32,436 nucleotides of DNA from Bacteroidales bacterium. GTDB lineage: Bacteria > Bacteroidota > Bacteroidia > Bacteroidales > VadinHA17. The stretch covers positions 1 to 32,436 of the forward strand of contig JAAZBN010000084.1 in the NCBI GenBank assembly GCA_012513795.1, given 5' to 3'. This document shows positions 1 through 7,845 of this stretch, piece by piece. The position numbers and the translations under genes were made by a program. Numbering within the stretch: the first letter of the stretch is position 1; the number at the start of each line of letters is the position of its first letter. A model generated the notes under the pieces. That model was not told the origin of the DNA. It saw only the letters and a list, made by a program, of their open reading frames with translations, and did no database searches.

Positions 1-998
1 CTCTCCACGAGCTTGGTCTTGCCACCTACCTCGGAGAGTTTGACAGAGGTGATCTCTCCATTGCGCTGAGCCACCATCCTGCCGAACTCACCCCTGGCTA
101 TCAGGTTAGCTGCGGCTGCACCGAACCTCGAGGCCAGCACCCTGTCCATGGGTGATGGTGATCCGCCTCTCTGTATATAACCAAGAACTGTCTCTCTTGT
201 TTCCAGGCCTGTCTCATCCTCTATCCTTCTGGCCAGGTATCTTGCAGGTGAGTCCTCTTCCCCGGGTATGCTTATTCCCTCAGCCACAACAACTATGGAG
301 TAGGGTTTATTATCCTCGGCCCGCTTACGCAGGTATTTCATCACCACCTTTTCGTCGTGTGGTATCTCCGGGATGAGGATGACGTCGCCACCGCCGGCCA
401 TGCCTGAGTAAAGTGCGAGCCAGCCTGCATTATGGCCCATGATCTCAATCACCATGATCCGCTTGTGCGAGTTGGCGGTGGAGTGCAGCCTGTCAATAGC
501 CTCGGTGGCTATATTCACTGCCGAGTCAAACCCGAAGGTCATGTCAGTGCCCCAGATGTCATTGTCTATCGTCTTGGGAACACCCACAACATTCAGTCCC
601 TCTTCTGACAGCATATTGGCTGTTTTCATTGTGCCGTTTCCCCCGATGCATACAAGGCAGTCGAGACCCATCTGTTCATAGTGCTCCTTTATCAGCAGGG
701 GCTTGCGTGTCTCATCCTTCTTCTTGCCGCTGCTCTTGAAAGGCTTCTCGCGCGAGGTGCCCAGAATAGTGCCTCCGAGCGTAAGTATGCCTGAGAGGTC
801 GCTCTCGCTCAGTTCCCTGTACTCCTTATTGATCAGCCCGGCGTATCCGTCACTGATACCAATGACCTGCATCCCGTATTTGACCATGGCGGTCTTGCCC
901 ACGCCCCTGATGGCAGCATTGATGCCCGGACAGTCGCCTCCCGCTGTCAGGATACCTATCTTCTTCGGCCTGCTGTTCTTGCTGTTTGATTTGCCCAT
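1..998 (-). CDS. pfkA: 6-phosphofructokinase, 5' part (truncated by window edge)
   Basis: Cytoplasmic glycolytic enzyme that phosphorylates fructose 6-phosphate to the 1,6-bisphosphate. I translated it by hand from the ATG at 996-998; 332 codons are visible and the 3' end lies outside the window. Family motifs in order: TAGGDCPGIN (residues 18-27), CIGGNGTMKTA (118-127), GVPKTIDNDIWGTD (139-152, with the catalytic TIDND), MGHNAGWLAL (187-196) and GYIQRGGSPSPMDR (273-286), the substrate-binding region. Relative to E. coli PfkA, the Mg-binding Asp103 is Asn, Gly104 is kept (a mark of ATP enzymes), and Gly124 is Lys (142 here), a residue typical of pyrophosphate-dependent enzymes. The phosphoryl donor is therefore not certain. 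A perfect TAnnTTTG element lies just upstream. The family assignment is secure; the donor is inference. Confidence 0.95.
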   Translation of the reverse strand, partial: MGKSNSKNSRPKKIGILTAGGDCPGINAAIRGVGKTAMVKYGMQVIGISDGYAGLINKEYRELSESDLSGILTLGGTILGTSREKPFKSSGKKKDETRKPLLIKEHYEQMGLDCLVCIGGNGTMKTANMLSEEGLNVVGVPKTIDNDIWGTDMTFGFDSAVNIATEAIDRLHSTANSHKRIMVIEIMGHNAGWLALYSGMAGGGDVILIPEIPHDEKVVMKYLRKRAEDNKPYSIVVVAEGISIPGEEDSPARYLARRIEDETGLETRETVLGYIQRGGSPSPMDRVLASRFGAAAANLIARGEFGRMVAQRNGEITSVKLSEVGGKTKLVE

Positions 999-1020
999 AG
1001 TTTTAGTTGTTATCCAATAT

Positions 1021-1028
1021 CAAATGTA
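1021..1028 (-). promoter_or_regulatory. Bacteroidota -7 promoter element of pfkA
   Basis: Read on the minus strand this is TACATTTG, a perfect match to the TAnnTTTG -7 consensus of Bacteroidota primary-sigma promoters. It lies 22 bases before the pfkA ATG, giving a short leader of about 15 nt. No TTTG is present at the expected distance for the -33 element, so the call rests on the -7 box and its position. Confidence 0.45.
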
Positions 1029-1132
1029 AGAAAAAAGCAAAGCCGGTACCCCTGGCTCTCTTATTCCTCTCCGATTTTAACTCTTACTGGTTATGAAGCA
1101 GGGGAATTGGCCTGTAAACCGATACAATTGTG

Positions 1133-1140
1133 TACCTTTA
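1133..1140 (+). promoter_or_regulatory. Possible -7 element of the CHAD gene
   Basis: TACCTTTA matches 7 of 8 positions of TAnnTTTG (5 of the 6 fixed ones) and lies 22 bases before the ATG of the CHAD gene. A TTGG at 1107-1110 could be a poor -33 element. Weak call. Confidence 0.28.
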
Positions 1141-1162
1141 GACGGTATCACTATTTTTTAGC

Positions 1163-2038
1163 ATGGCACCAAATAAATCCGCTGAAGCGAAAGATATTAA
1201 AGCAGCGATGGCAGGATACCTTGCAGGTTCGCTGAAGCTTCTTGACGTCAGACCGGTTCCGGGCGATGCAGCCATTCATGATGTAAGGGTTCTGATGAAG
1301 AAGCACAGGGCTGCCGTCAGGCTGATCAGACCCCTGCTTGATGAGGCTGTCTACAGCCGTGAGTATCTGGCAGGCAGGGAGACGGGACGAATACTTGCCA
1401 CCTGGAGAGAGATGGCCGTGTTGCGTAAGACAGCACGCGCCCTGAAGAAGGAGAATCCGGAACTTTTTGTACGACTCCGTGACAACGAGAAAATGCAGGG
1501 CCTGTTGCGCAAGCCTTACTCCACCTGGGATGAGGCCGGCGAGAAGGCCGGGGCTGTCAGGGAGGTTGCCGGACGTCTGAAGAAAGCAGAGTACCGTCTT
1601 CGCTTCCTGGGATTGAATGAACCCGACATGTTGCTGATGCTGGGAGAGCTGGATGGCAGTTATAAGACAGCCTGCCAGGCTTACATGGCGTGCCGCCATA
1701 AACCTTCTGCCCGCCTGTTGCATGAGTTCAGGAAGAAATCAAAGACACTGATGTACCAGCTCACCTTCTTCAGGCACCTGAACCCGGCTGCCGTCAAGCC
1801 TGTTGAGAAGAAGCTGAACGCCATGACTCGGAACCTCGGCAAATACAACGACCTGGACCAGATCATTCAACTCACCGGTTACCGGTTCGGAGCGCCGGAA
1901 AACAGTGATACAGACAATGAACTGGCCATTGTCATCCGCGACAGGCAGGAGAGGTACCTTATGAAGGTGTGGCCGGCTGCATACCGGATCTTTGCTCCGG
2001 GCAAGAAACTGCAGGATATACTGGGAATTACTTTTTAG
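1163..2038 (+). CDS. CHAD domain-containing protein
   Basis: A 291-residue, strongly basic, all-helical cytoplasmic protein without signal peptide or membrane segment. CHAD signatures are visible: the first conserved His motif HDVRVLMKKHRAAVRL (39-54), a second half with HEFRKKSKTLMYQL (187-200), and LGKYNDLDQI (225-234), which corresponds to the family's LGxxRDxD stretch. CHAD domains bind inorganic polyphosphate and often localise to polyphosphate granules; many are fused or adjacent to CYTH phosphatase domains, but none is seen here. The start ATG is preceded by a candidate -7 element. The gene stands alone, divergent from pfkA and convergent with the LuxR-type regulator. The domain assignment is good; the cellular role is inferred from the family. 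Confidence 0.85.
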   Translation: MAPNKSAEAKDIKAAMAGYLAGSLKLLDVRPVPGDAAIHDVRVLMKKHRAAVRLIRPLLDEAVYSREYLAGRETGRILATWREMAVLRKTARALKKENPELFVRLRDNEKMQGLLRKPYSTWDEAGEKAGAVREVAGRLKKAEYRLRFLGLNEPDMLLMLGELDGSYKTACQAYMACRHKPSARLLHEFRKKSKTLMYQLTFFRHLNPAAVKPVEKKLNAMTRNLGKYNDLDQIIQLTGYRFGAPENSDTDNELAIVIRDRQERYLMKVWPAAYRIFAPGKKLQDILGITF

Positions 2039-2095
2039 GGATACTCCGGCGGGGATTCAACGGATGAAAACCAGGGATATACCGCTACCTGTCCT

Positions 2096-3046
2096 TCAGA
2101 TATGTTGCGGCGGCGTTATGCCGGCCTCAAAGCCGCGCACCAGGGCCATCAGCTGCATCCGGTTCCTGACATTGGCCTTCAGGTAGATGCGCGAGGTGTG
2201 ATCCTTTACAGTCTGCAGGCTGATAAAGAGCTTATCTGCTATCTCCTGGTTGCTCAAACCGTTGCATATCTCAGTAATAATCTCCGCTTCACGGGGTGAG
2301 ATCTCATTCTTCCTGATAAAATCCTCAAATCCATGTGGTAAAGGCATGGGGTCCGGAATCATTGCAGGTTTGAGATCAGCACGGTAGCTAAGATAGAGGG
2401 CACTAAGTGTTATGGTTGCAAAGAGCAGGAAGACAAAGCTCAGGGCCATCCAGGCAGAGTGAGGTATAAGCATCAGCGCCAGTGCCTGGGCAACCGCCCC
2501 GCCACTGATAATCAGGGCCAGGCCGGTACGTTCTCTGCGACCCGGGGAGGGGTTGTCGCCCCTGAGCAGGATTAATGCCGCAGTAAGCGCAAAGATCAGT
2601 GCGGCGGCCACATAATAGTGCCTGAACAGGGGCAGTGCATCGCTGAACTCCCTCTCCCTGATCACCACCCCGAGCAGGATAATGATGCCGAAATTAACAA
2701 TGAGGAACACAGGAGTGAACCATTTTGAGAGGTTTGCGCCTGAAGCATCAGCGGCAAATTTTATGAGCATCATCCATCCGAACACCAGGAAGGGCAGGCC
2801 CAGCAGCAATGAGAAGACTGACACTGTAGAATAGAGTGACGGGTCAAGGCGGCTTCCCGCCAGGGCCACAATTAAGAACTGCCCCCATATGCCATAGAAG
2901 CCAAAGGCGGAGATGAAAAGATTATGGTAAAAGAGTGACCTGAGGCAGGGGAGAGGGTATTCTTCAAGGAGCTTTGTTACCAGCAAAATGCTCCCGGCAG
3001 CCATCGCCGCTGAAAAAATAAAGATGCCCAGGCTAATGAATTCCAT
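2096..3046 (-). CDS. Membrane-anchored LuxR-type (HTH) transcriptional regulator
   Basis: From ATG 3046 the protein has 316 residues. The N-terminal ~215 residues are about seven hydrophobic helices (for example SLGIFIFSAAMAAGSILLV). After a short linker comes a C-terminal LuxR/NarL-type helix-turn-helix: ISPREAEIITEICNGLSNQE followed by IADKLFISLQTVKDHTSRIY, the typical GLSNxEIAxxLxxSxxTVKxH pattern. There is no receiver domain, so a signal is probably sensed in or at the membrane and passed directly to the DNA-binding part. An in-frame GTG at 3082 would add 12 residues but lies inside a palindromic operator-like site, so I prefer the ATG. The gene is divergent from the membrane protein at 3219, with three palindromic sites between them, suggesting it controls itself and its neighbour. 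Confidence 0.85.
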   Translation of the reverse strand: MEFISLGIFIFSAAMAAGSILLVTKLLEEYPLPCLRSLFYHNLFISAFGFYGIWGQFLIVALAGSRLDPSLYSTVSVFSLLLGLPFLVFGWMMLIKFAADASGANLSKWFTPVFLIVNFGIIILLGVVIREREFSDALPLFRHYYVAAALIFALTAALILLRGDNPSPGRRERTGLALIISGGAVAQALALMLIPHSAWMALSFVFLLFATITLSALYLSYRADLKPAMIPDPMPLPHGFEDFIRKNEISPREAEIITEICNGLSNQEIADKLFISLQTVKDHTSRIYLKANVRNRMQLMALVRGFEAGITPPQHI

Positions 3047-3079
3047 CCCCGTCGATGATCTTATCGGTTGATATACAGT

Positions 3080-3140
3080 CACTACCTAAGTAGTGTCCGC
3101 AATACTTAAGTAGTGGTTTTTTAAATCACTACTAAGGTAT
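3080..3140. promoter_or_regulatory. Three palindromic operator-like sites between the LuxR-type gene and its divergent neighbour
   Basis: Three related 10-mers: TACCTAAGTA (3083-3092), TACTTAAGTA (3103-3112, a perfect palindrome) and TACTAAGGTA (3130-3139, an inverted form of the first pattern). Site 1 is extended to a 16-base inverted repeat by flanking CAC/GTG (3080-3095); sites 2 and 3 share the flanking GTAGTG/CACTAC. Starts are 20 and 27 bp apart, and all lie upstream of the TAGATTTG promoter box at 3165. LuxR/NarL-family dimers bind short palindromes of this kind, so the adjacent regulator is the likely ligand. The binding is inference. Confidence 0.6.
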
Positions 3141-3164
3141 GAATTCTGTCCGAGGGTTCCATAA

Positions 3165-3172
3165 TAGATTTG
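3165..3172 (+). promoter_or_regulatory. Bacteroidota -7 promoter element of the membrane protein gene
   Basis: TAGATTTG is a perfect TAnnTTTG -7 box, 46 bases before the ATG at 3219. There is no good TTTG about 20 bases upstream, which would fit a promoter needing an activator. The third palindromic site ends about 25 bases upstream of this box. Confidence 0.5.
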
Positions 3173-3218
3173 TGATGACAGACGAAATTTTTCAAAACAG
3201 TAAAAAGCAAAAAGAATC

Positions 3219-3998
3219 ATGGAAGCAAAACGCATTTACAGGTACGTACCCTCCTTCAGCGGCGCTTACGGCACCGGTTGGAACACAATGGCTGACAATT
3301 TTTTCAGATTGTTGCTCGTGGTGCTGGTCCTGGCGGTAATCTCATCACCCTTTTTCGGATCGAACGCTAAGTATGAATTTGAGCCCGGGGACTTCAAGAA
3401 CATCCCCTTTGAGATGGATGACTTCTTCAAGTTCGGGGCACTGGGAGTGGCTGCAGCCTTCATGGGCCTTATAGCACTCCTCTACTTTTTTCTTCTTGTG
3501 CCCGTGTTTAAATACGGGGCAAAGATGATGTTCGTGCAGGCTGCACGGAAGATCACACCTGAATTTGACATGCTCATCAGCGGGTTCCGTAAGAACTACC
3601 TTAATATAGTGCTTGCCAACCTGCTTCTCACCGCACTGATCGGTATAGGAATGGTCTTCCTTTTTGTTCCGGGGATTATCCTGGCATGCCGTCTGGCATT
3701 TACCCCCTACCTGGTGATGGATAAAAATCTTGATCCCATCAGGGCAGCAGAAGAGAGCTGGAGGCTGACGCGCGGCCACGGCTGGACTATCTTCCTCATG
3801 GGACTGGTGGCGTTCTTCATCTACATCGCAGGATTTATCTGCTTATTCGTGGGAGTGCTTATATCAGACATGTGGATCAAGAGCTCGTTTGCCACTCTCT
3901 ATCACTCCGTGCTTATTGAGAAAGGGCTGTGGCAGGCAGAGGCAGTGCCGGTGGAAGATGCCGGAGTATCAGGGGAGACACAGTCACCAGCAGAATAA
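3219..3998 (+). CDS. Multi-pass inner-membrane protein, GlpQ-membrane-domain/DUF975-like
   Basis: A 259-residue integral membrane protein with no cleavable signal. Hydrophobic segments lie near residues 27-47, 73-95, 127-150 and 187-215. The stretch from VPGIILACRLAFTPYLVMDK to DPIRAAEESWRLTRGHGWTI resembles the repeated motif of DUF975, UPF0259 and glycerophosphodiesterase membrane-domain proteins, in which a helix ends in PGI and is followed by a charged AxxxSxxLTRG stretch. No enzyme residues are recognisable, and the exact family is not certain. It is divergent from the membrane-anchored LuxR-type regulator, with putative operators between, so it may be that regulator's main target. A strong terminator follows. 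Confidence 0.7.
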   Translation: MEAKRIYRYVPSFSGAYGTGWNTMADNFFRLLLVVLVLAVISSPFFGSNAKYEFEPGDFKNIPFEMDDFFKFGALGVAAAFMGLIALLYFFLLVPVFKYGAKMMFVQAARKITPEFDMLISGFRKNYLNIVLANLLLTALIGIGMVFLFVPGIILACRLAFTPYLVMDKNLDPIRAAEESWRLTRGHGWTIFLMGLVAFFIYIAGFICLFVGVLISDMWIKSSFATLYHSVLIEKGLWQAEAVPVEDAGVSGETQSPAE

Positions 3999-4043
3999 AA
4001 GAACTGCACATCCATCTATTTGAATTTAATACTCTTCGCAGAG

Positions 4044-4076
4044 GGAGCCGGTAAGTCATGCCGGCTCCTTTGTTTT
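4044..4076 (+). terminator. Rho-independent terminator
   Basis: GGAGCCGG (4044-4051), a 9-nt loop and CCGGCTCC (4061-4068) form a perfect 8-bp GC-rich stem, followed by TTTGTTTT. It lies 45 bases after the stop of the membrane protein gene. Confidence 0.8.
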
Positions 4077-4245
4077 AGTCGGCAGTCGGCAGTAGCAGTC
4101 GGCAGTCGGCAATAGCAGTCGGCAATCGGCAGTATTGACAATGAAAGCTCGTAGAGCTTTAAGAATTGTAGGCAACAGAATCCACCCCCGTGGATATCGT
4201 CGTAGACGATAAAGAATTGTAGAATCGCAGGCAAGAGGCAGTCGG
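4077..4245. repeat. Structured intergenic repeat, copy A (heptamer array plus three hairpins)
   Basis: Two parts. 4077-4136 is a degenerate array of GCAGTCG-type units (GCAGTCG, GCAATCG, and the shortened GCAGTA, GCAATA). 4130-4245 is a 116-bp conserved block that recurs as its reverse complement at 7939-8089. The block holds three small perfect hairpins: AAAGCTC-GTA-GAGCTTT (4144-4160), ATCCAC-CCCC-GTGGAT (4180-4195) and ATCGTC-GTA-GACGAT (4196-4210). It also carries AAGAATTGTAG twice. It directly abuts the stop codon of the helicase gene, so in that gene's transcript it would be the 3' untranslated region. Short ORFs through it read only repeat-derived low-complexity sequence and are not genes. 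Confidence 0.85.
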
Positions 4246-6540
4246 CTAAATTCTTGTCAGTTTCGCAAAGCGAAGAAGCAGTTTCTTCGTACCGGTTGAT
4301 TTGAAGTCGATCAGGGCTGTTGTGTTGGGTGGCTCACCCTCAACGGAAACCACCACCCCCTCGCCGAACCGTTCATGTCTTACCCTGTCACCTTCCTCCA
4401 GCTCGTAATCAGGAGCCTGTGACGGGCCCGGCACTGCTGATGGCGGCTGTCTGTCCCTGGCATCACGCAGCCTGGTCATCTTAGCCGGCGGAGTCAGGGG
4501 ACGTGCAGCTTCACCGCTGTCAGTTCCCGGCAGCGGCTCAAACACCGCTCTCTGCCTGAAAGGCTTGCCACCGGTCTGCGGGTAAGAGAGGAACTCACTC
4601 TCTATTTCACCTATGAACCGGCTTGGCGACCCTCGCTCCAGTGATCCCCATTTGTACCTGTTAAGCGCGTAGCTGAGCGTCACCCGCCGGCAGGCACGTG
4701 TCAGAGCAACATAGAAGAGCCGGCGTTCCTCCTCCAGCTCACGGGGGTTGAAGATATTCATGGCTGAAGGGAACAAATTCTCTTCCAGGCCGACTATATA
4801 TACATATTTGAATTCCAGCCCTTTGGCAGAATGAATGGTCATCAGTGTCACCTTGTCGCGGTCCTCCGGCTTCTCCAGATCCTGATCGGTCAGCAGGGCT
4901 ACCGACTGGAGCCATGTGGCTATGTCAGCAGGCTCACCGTTGGTGACAGCTGACTCTGTGAACTCCTTTATACCGTTGAGGAGCTCCTGAAGGTTCTCAA
5001 GCCTGTCAATCTCCTCGGGCACCTGCCCCTGTTTAAGCTCGGTGATGATACCGCTGGCAGAGGCCATTCCCGAGGCTATGTCATAGGCAGTGGCTGTCTC
5101 CGCCACGGCCATCAGCGGCAGCATCAGCCCGGTGAACTGACTCACCTTCGTTCGCAGGGCAGGAGCAAGGTGCCTGGCGCTCAGCTCCGGGGAGCTGATG
5201 ACAGACCATATGCTCACCTCCAGCGCACGCGCCAGTTCCATGAGCTTCTGCACGGTGGTGTCACCGATACCCCTCTTGGGGTAGTTGATGACGCGCCTGA
5301 GCGCCTCCTCATCATCCGGATTGACAATAAGCCTCAGATATGCTATCAGGTCACGTATCTCCTTGCGCTCATAGAACGACTGTCCGCCGTAGATCTTGTA
5401 AGGTATGTTGCGCTTGCGAAGCATCTCCTCAAAAATGCGCGACTGTGCGTTCGTGCGGTACAAAATGGCAAAATCCTTCCAGTTGAGCCGCTCACGCATC
5501 CTCGTGTCAATGATATCCGAGGCAGTGACAATACCCTCCTCGCTGTCAATGGTGGTCTGTATGACCCTGATCTTCTCACCCTCATCGTTCTTTGAAAAGA
5601 TTGTTTTCCTTATCTGCCCGGCGTTCTTCTCTATCACACTGTTGGCTGCATTGACTATGTTTTTTGTGGAGCGGTAATTCTGCTCAAGCTTGAACAGCCG
5701 GTAGTCAGGATAGTCTTTCTCAAAATTGAGGATATTCTCTATGCGTGCCCCCCTGAAAGAATAGATACTCTGTGCATCATCCCCCACAACGCACAGGTTC
5801 CTGTGCTTCTCAGAGAGCTTGTGAACAATTATGTACTGGGCGTAGTTGGTGTCCTGGTATTCGTCAACAAGCACATAGTCAAACCGGTTGCGGTACTCCT
5901 CAAGCACGCCCGGAAAATCGCGGAAGAGGATATTGATGTTCATCAGCAGGTCATCAAAGTCCATGGCGTTGGACTTGAAGCACCTGGCTGCGTAGTGTCT
6001 GTAGATATTGGCGGCTTCAGGTACCCTTGAAGCTTTGTCAGACTCTGTTATCTGGGGCACTGCACCGTACTGTTGTGCCGTGATGAGGTTGTTCTTTGCG
6101 TGCGAGATCCGGGCGGCAATGGAGGCGGGCTTGTAGACCGAATCATCCAGTTTCATCTCTCTTATGATCGCCCTGATCAGACTGCGCGTATTATCCTGGT
6201 CGTAGATGGTGAAGTTGCTCTTGTATCCGAGATAATGTCCGTCATAACGAAGGAATCTTGCAAAGATGGAGTGGAAGGTACCCATCCAGAGGCTCCGCGC
6301 TTTTTCCGGCCCCACTATATTCATGATCCGTTCCTTCATCTCGCCGGCAGCCTTGTTGGTGAAGGTGAGAGCCAGGATACGGTGGGCGGGCACACCCTGC
6401 TGAAGCAGGTATGCAATGCGGTAGGTGAGAACCCTTGTCTTGCCTGAGCCCGCACCGGCGATGACCATGGCAGGACCATCGGTATTGATAACGGCCGCCT
6501 GTTGTGCCTCGTTAAGCTCTTTCAGATAGTCGCGAAACAT
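4246..6540 (-). CDS. pcrA: ATP-dependent DNA helicase of the PcrA/UvrD/Rep family (SF1A)
   Basis: A 764-residue 3'-5' DNA helicase for excision repair, replication-fork rescue and removal of stalled RNA polymerase. Motifs in order: NEAQQAAV Q-motif region (10-17), Walker A AGAGSGKT (28-35), LTFTNKAAGEMKER (58-71), motif II VDEYQDTN (225-232), motif III VVGDDAQSIYSFRGA (251-265), motif IV QNYRST (287-292), motif V TIHSAKGLEF and motif VI VALTRACRR. The last 53 residues (YELEEGDRVRHERFGEGVVV onward) match the Tudor-like C-terminal module of PcrA that contacts RNA polymerase. Length and motif set are complete, so the gene looks intact. It starts at ATG 6538-6540, divergent from the CHU_C protein. 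Its stop codon (4246-4248) touches the intergenic repeat. PcrA versus UvrD naming is a matter of convention. Confidence 0.97.
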   Translation of the reverse strand: MFRDYLKELNEAQQAAVINTDGPAMVIAGAGSGKTRVLTYRIAYLLQQGVPAHRILALTFTNKAAGEMKERIMNIVGPEKARSLWMGTFHSIFARFLRYDGHYLGYKSNFTIYDQDNTRSLIRAIIREMKLDDSVYKPASIAARISHAKNNLITAQQYGAVPQITESDKASRVPEAANIYRHYAARCFKSNAMDFDDLLMNINILFRDFPGVLEEYRNRFDYVLVDEYQDTNYAQYIIVHKLSEKHRNLCVVGDDAQSIYSFRGARIENILNFEKDYPDYRLFKLEQNYRSTKNIVNAANSVIEKNAGQIRKTIFSKNDEGEKIRVIQTTIDSEEGIVTASDIIDTRMRERLNWKDFAILYRTNAQSRIFEEMLRKRNIPYKIYGGQSFYERKEIRDLIAYLRLIVNPDDEEALRRVINYPKRGIGDTTVQKLMELARALEVSIWSVISSPELSARHLAPALRTKVSQFTGLMLPLMAVAETATAYDIASGMASASGIITELKQGQVPEEIDRLENLQELLNGIKEFTESAVTNGEPADIATWLQSVALLTDQDLEKPEDRDKVTLMTIHSAKGLEFKYVYIVGLEENLFPSAMNIFNPRELEEERRLFYVALTRACRRVTLSYALNRYKWGSLERGSPSRFIGEIESEFLSYPQTGGKPFRQRAVFEPLPGTDSGEAARPLTPPAKMTRLRDARDRQPPSAVPGPSQAPDYELEEGDRVRHERFGEGVVVSVEGEPPNTTALIDFKSTGTKKLLLRFAKLTRI

Positions 6541-6587
6541 GAATGAGAATGCAGAATTTTAATCCCCCAAAGAACGTCATTTTTTAT

Positions 6588-6595
6588 TAGGTTTG
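6588..6595 (+). promoter_or_regulatory. Bacteroidota -7 promoter element of the CHU_C protein gene
   Basis: TAGGTTTG is a perfect TAnnTTTG box, 35 bases before the GTG start. The putative Shine-Dalgarno AAGGAG (6607-6612) lies between box and start but 18 bases from the GTG, which is longer than usual. No clear -33 TTTG. Confidence 0.42.
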
Positions 6596-6630
6596 CATAT
6601 CAAAAGAAGGAGTAAATCCGTTTATCAGGT

Positions 6631-7845
6631 GTGTCAAGGTACCTTGCCCTCATAATCATCATGTTGCCCCTGGCACTGCAGGCGCAGATCACTGCCCCGG
6701 GCAGCAGTGCTGTACGTTATACCACCTATCCGGCCACCCCCGGGCATGACCCGGTGTTCATCTTCTGTGTGAGCAGCGACGGTGAGACCGGTACCCTGGA
6801 GGCAGCCAGCCCGGGAGGCACCCCGCCGTTCACATTTACCTGGACAGGATACAACGAAGCCGGCGGCGGTTACACAATACCCGTCAAAACGGAAACGGGA
6901 ACCACATCCACGGCCTCCGGACTAGGCGAGGGCGGATACAGGGTGCAGATAAGTGACGGCGGAGGATACAGCACCGAGCTGTTTGCATGGGTCCATCTTG
7001 ACCGGCCGGTGGCACAGGCGGCCCTGCTGCACTATACCTGTGACTATGTAGCCCTTGACGGCACGGCGGCCCCGGACCAGTTTGACTACTATGACCCCTC
7101 CACGGGAGCACCGCGCAGGCTCCCCAACGGCGTCCGGCACCTCTGGTCGTCTTCGCCGGCATCGGCAATACCTTACCCTGACCTGGAGATTGATCCCATA
7201 ACATACTCCCCGCCGCTGGACGATGTGAGGTATACCCTCGAAGTTACTGACAGCTTCGGATGCGCCACATCAGCGTCATTTGACTATGAGTCCATCCATG
7301 TAAAGGCTGAGTTCACCGCTGAACCCCTGGAGGGCGAGGCGCCACTGGAGATCAGCTTCACTGACAACTCCGTCAGGGCAACGAAATACCTCTGGAAGTT
7401 CGGGGATGATTCGGTCTCAACTCTTCCGGACCCCGGCCCTCATAAATACTATATCCCCGGCGAATACACCATCTCCCTCACTATTGAAAGCGAGCTCACC
7501 TGCCGTGACTCCGCCACGATGAAGATTATGGTGCTGCCATCCACCCTTAAGATACCCAACGTCTTTACTCCCAATGACGACGGAATAAATGATTTCTTTG
7601 TCCCGGAAAAACAATCGCTCCGCTTCCTCAACCTCCAGATCTTTTCAAAGGCAGGACATCGTGTCTACTATTACCAGGGCGACGGTGATGACCTGCAGAG
7701 CTGGGAGGGATGGGACGGTAAGATCAACTATTCGGAACGTCGCGCAGCACCGGGAGCCTATTACTTTGTCCTCCGTGCCGAAGGGTATGATGATGTGGAC
7801 TACAAGGGCAGGGAGTACAGGGGGACGGTCTACCTCTACAGGTAG
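6631..7845 (+). CDS. Secreted PKD-domain protein with CHU_C (T9SS type B) C-terminal domain
   Basis: A 404-residue exported protein. The N-terminal signal peptide (MSRYLALIIIMLPLALQAQ) is followed by ~200 residues of Ig/SprB-like repeat sequence (for example GGTPPFTFTWTG), a PKD domain (~225-303, with APLEISFTDNS and YLWKFGDD), and a gliding-motility-associated C-terminal domain from IPNVFTPNDDGINDFF (~309) to the end (GTVYLYR). CHU_C domains are type B sorting signals of the type IX secretion system, so the protein is probably exported to the cell surface or medium; the core function is unknown. An in-frame TAA at 6613 limits the start, and GTG 6631 preserves the full signal peptide. The stop codon is followed at once by the intergenic repeat. 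It is divergent from the helicase and functionally unrelated to it. Confidence 0.88.
   Translation: MSRYLALIIIMLPLALQAQITAPGSSAVRYTTYPATPGHDPVFIFCVSSDGETGTLEAASPGGTPPFTFTWTGYNEAGGGYTIPVKTETGTTSTASGLGEGGYRVQISDGGGYSTELFAWVHLDRPVAQAALLHYTCDYVALDGTAAPDQFDYYDPSTGAPRRLPNGVRHLWSSSPASAIPYPDLEIDPITYSPPLDDVRYTLEVTDSFGCATSASFDYESIHVKAEFTAEPLEGEAPLEISFTDNSVRATKYLWKFGDDSVSTLPDPGPHKYYIPGEYTISLTIESELTCRDSATMKIMVLPSTLKIPNVFTPNDDGINDFFVPEKQSLRFLNLQIFSKAGHRVYYYQGDGDDLQSWEGWDGKINYSERRAAPGAYYFVLRAEGYDDVDYKGREYRGTVYLYR

Noticed and set aside
1151-1723. 190-codon minus-strand ORF opposite the CHAD gene
   Set aside because: Antisense shadow; the plus-strand frame has clear CHAD motifs and this one has none.
4016-4234. 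Short minus-strand ORF across the intergenic repeat
   Set aside because: Its product is a translation of the GCAGTCG repeats and hairpins (repeating CRLPTA-like residues), with no start signal and no domain.
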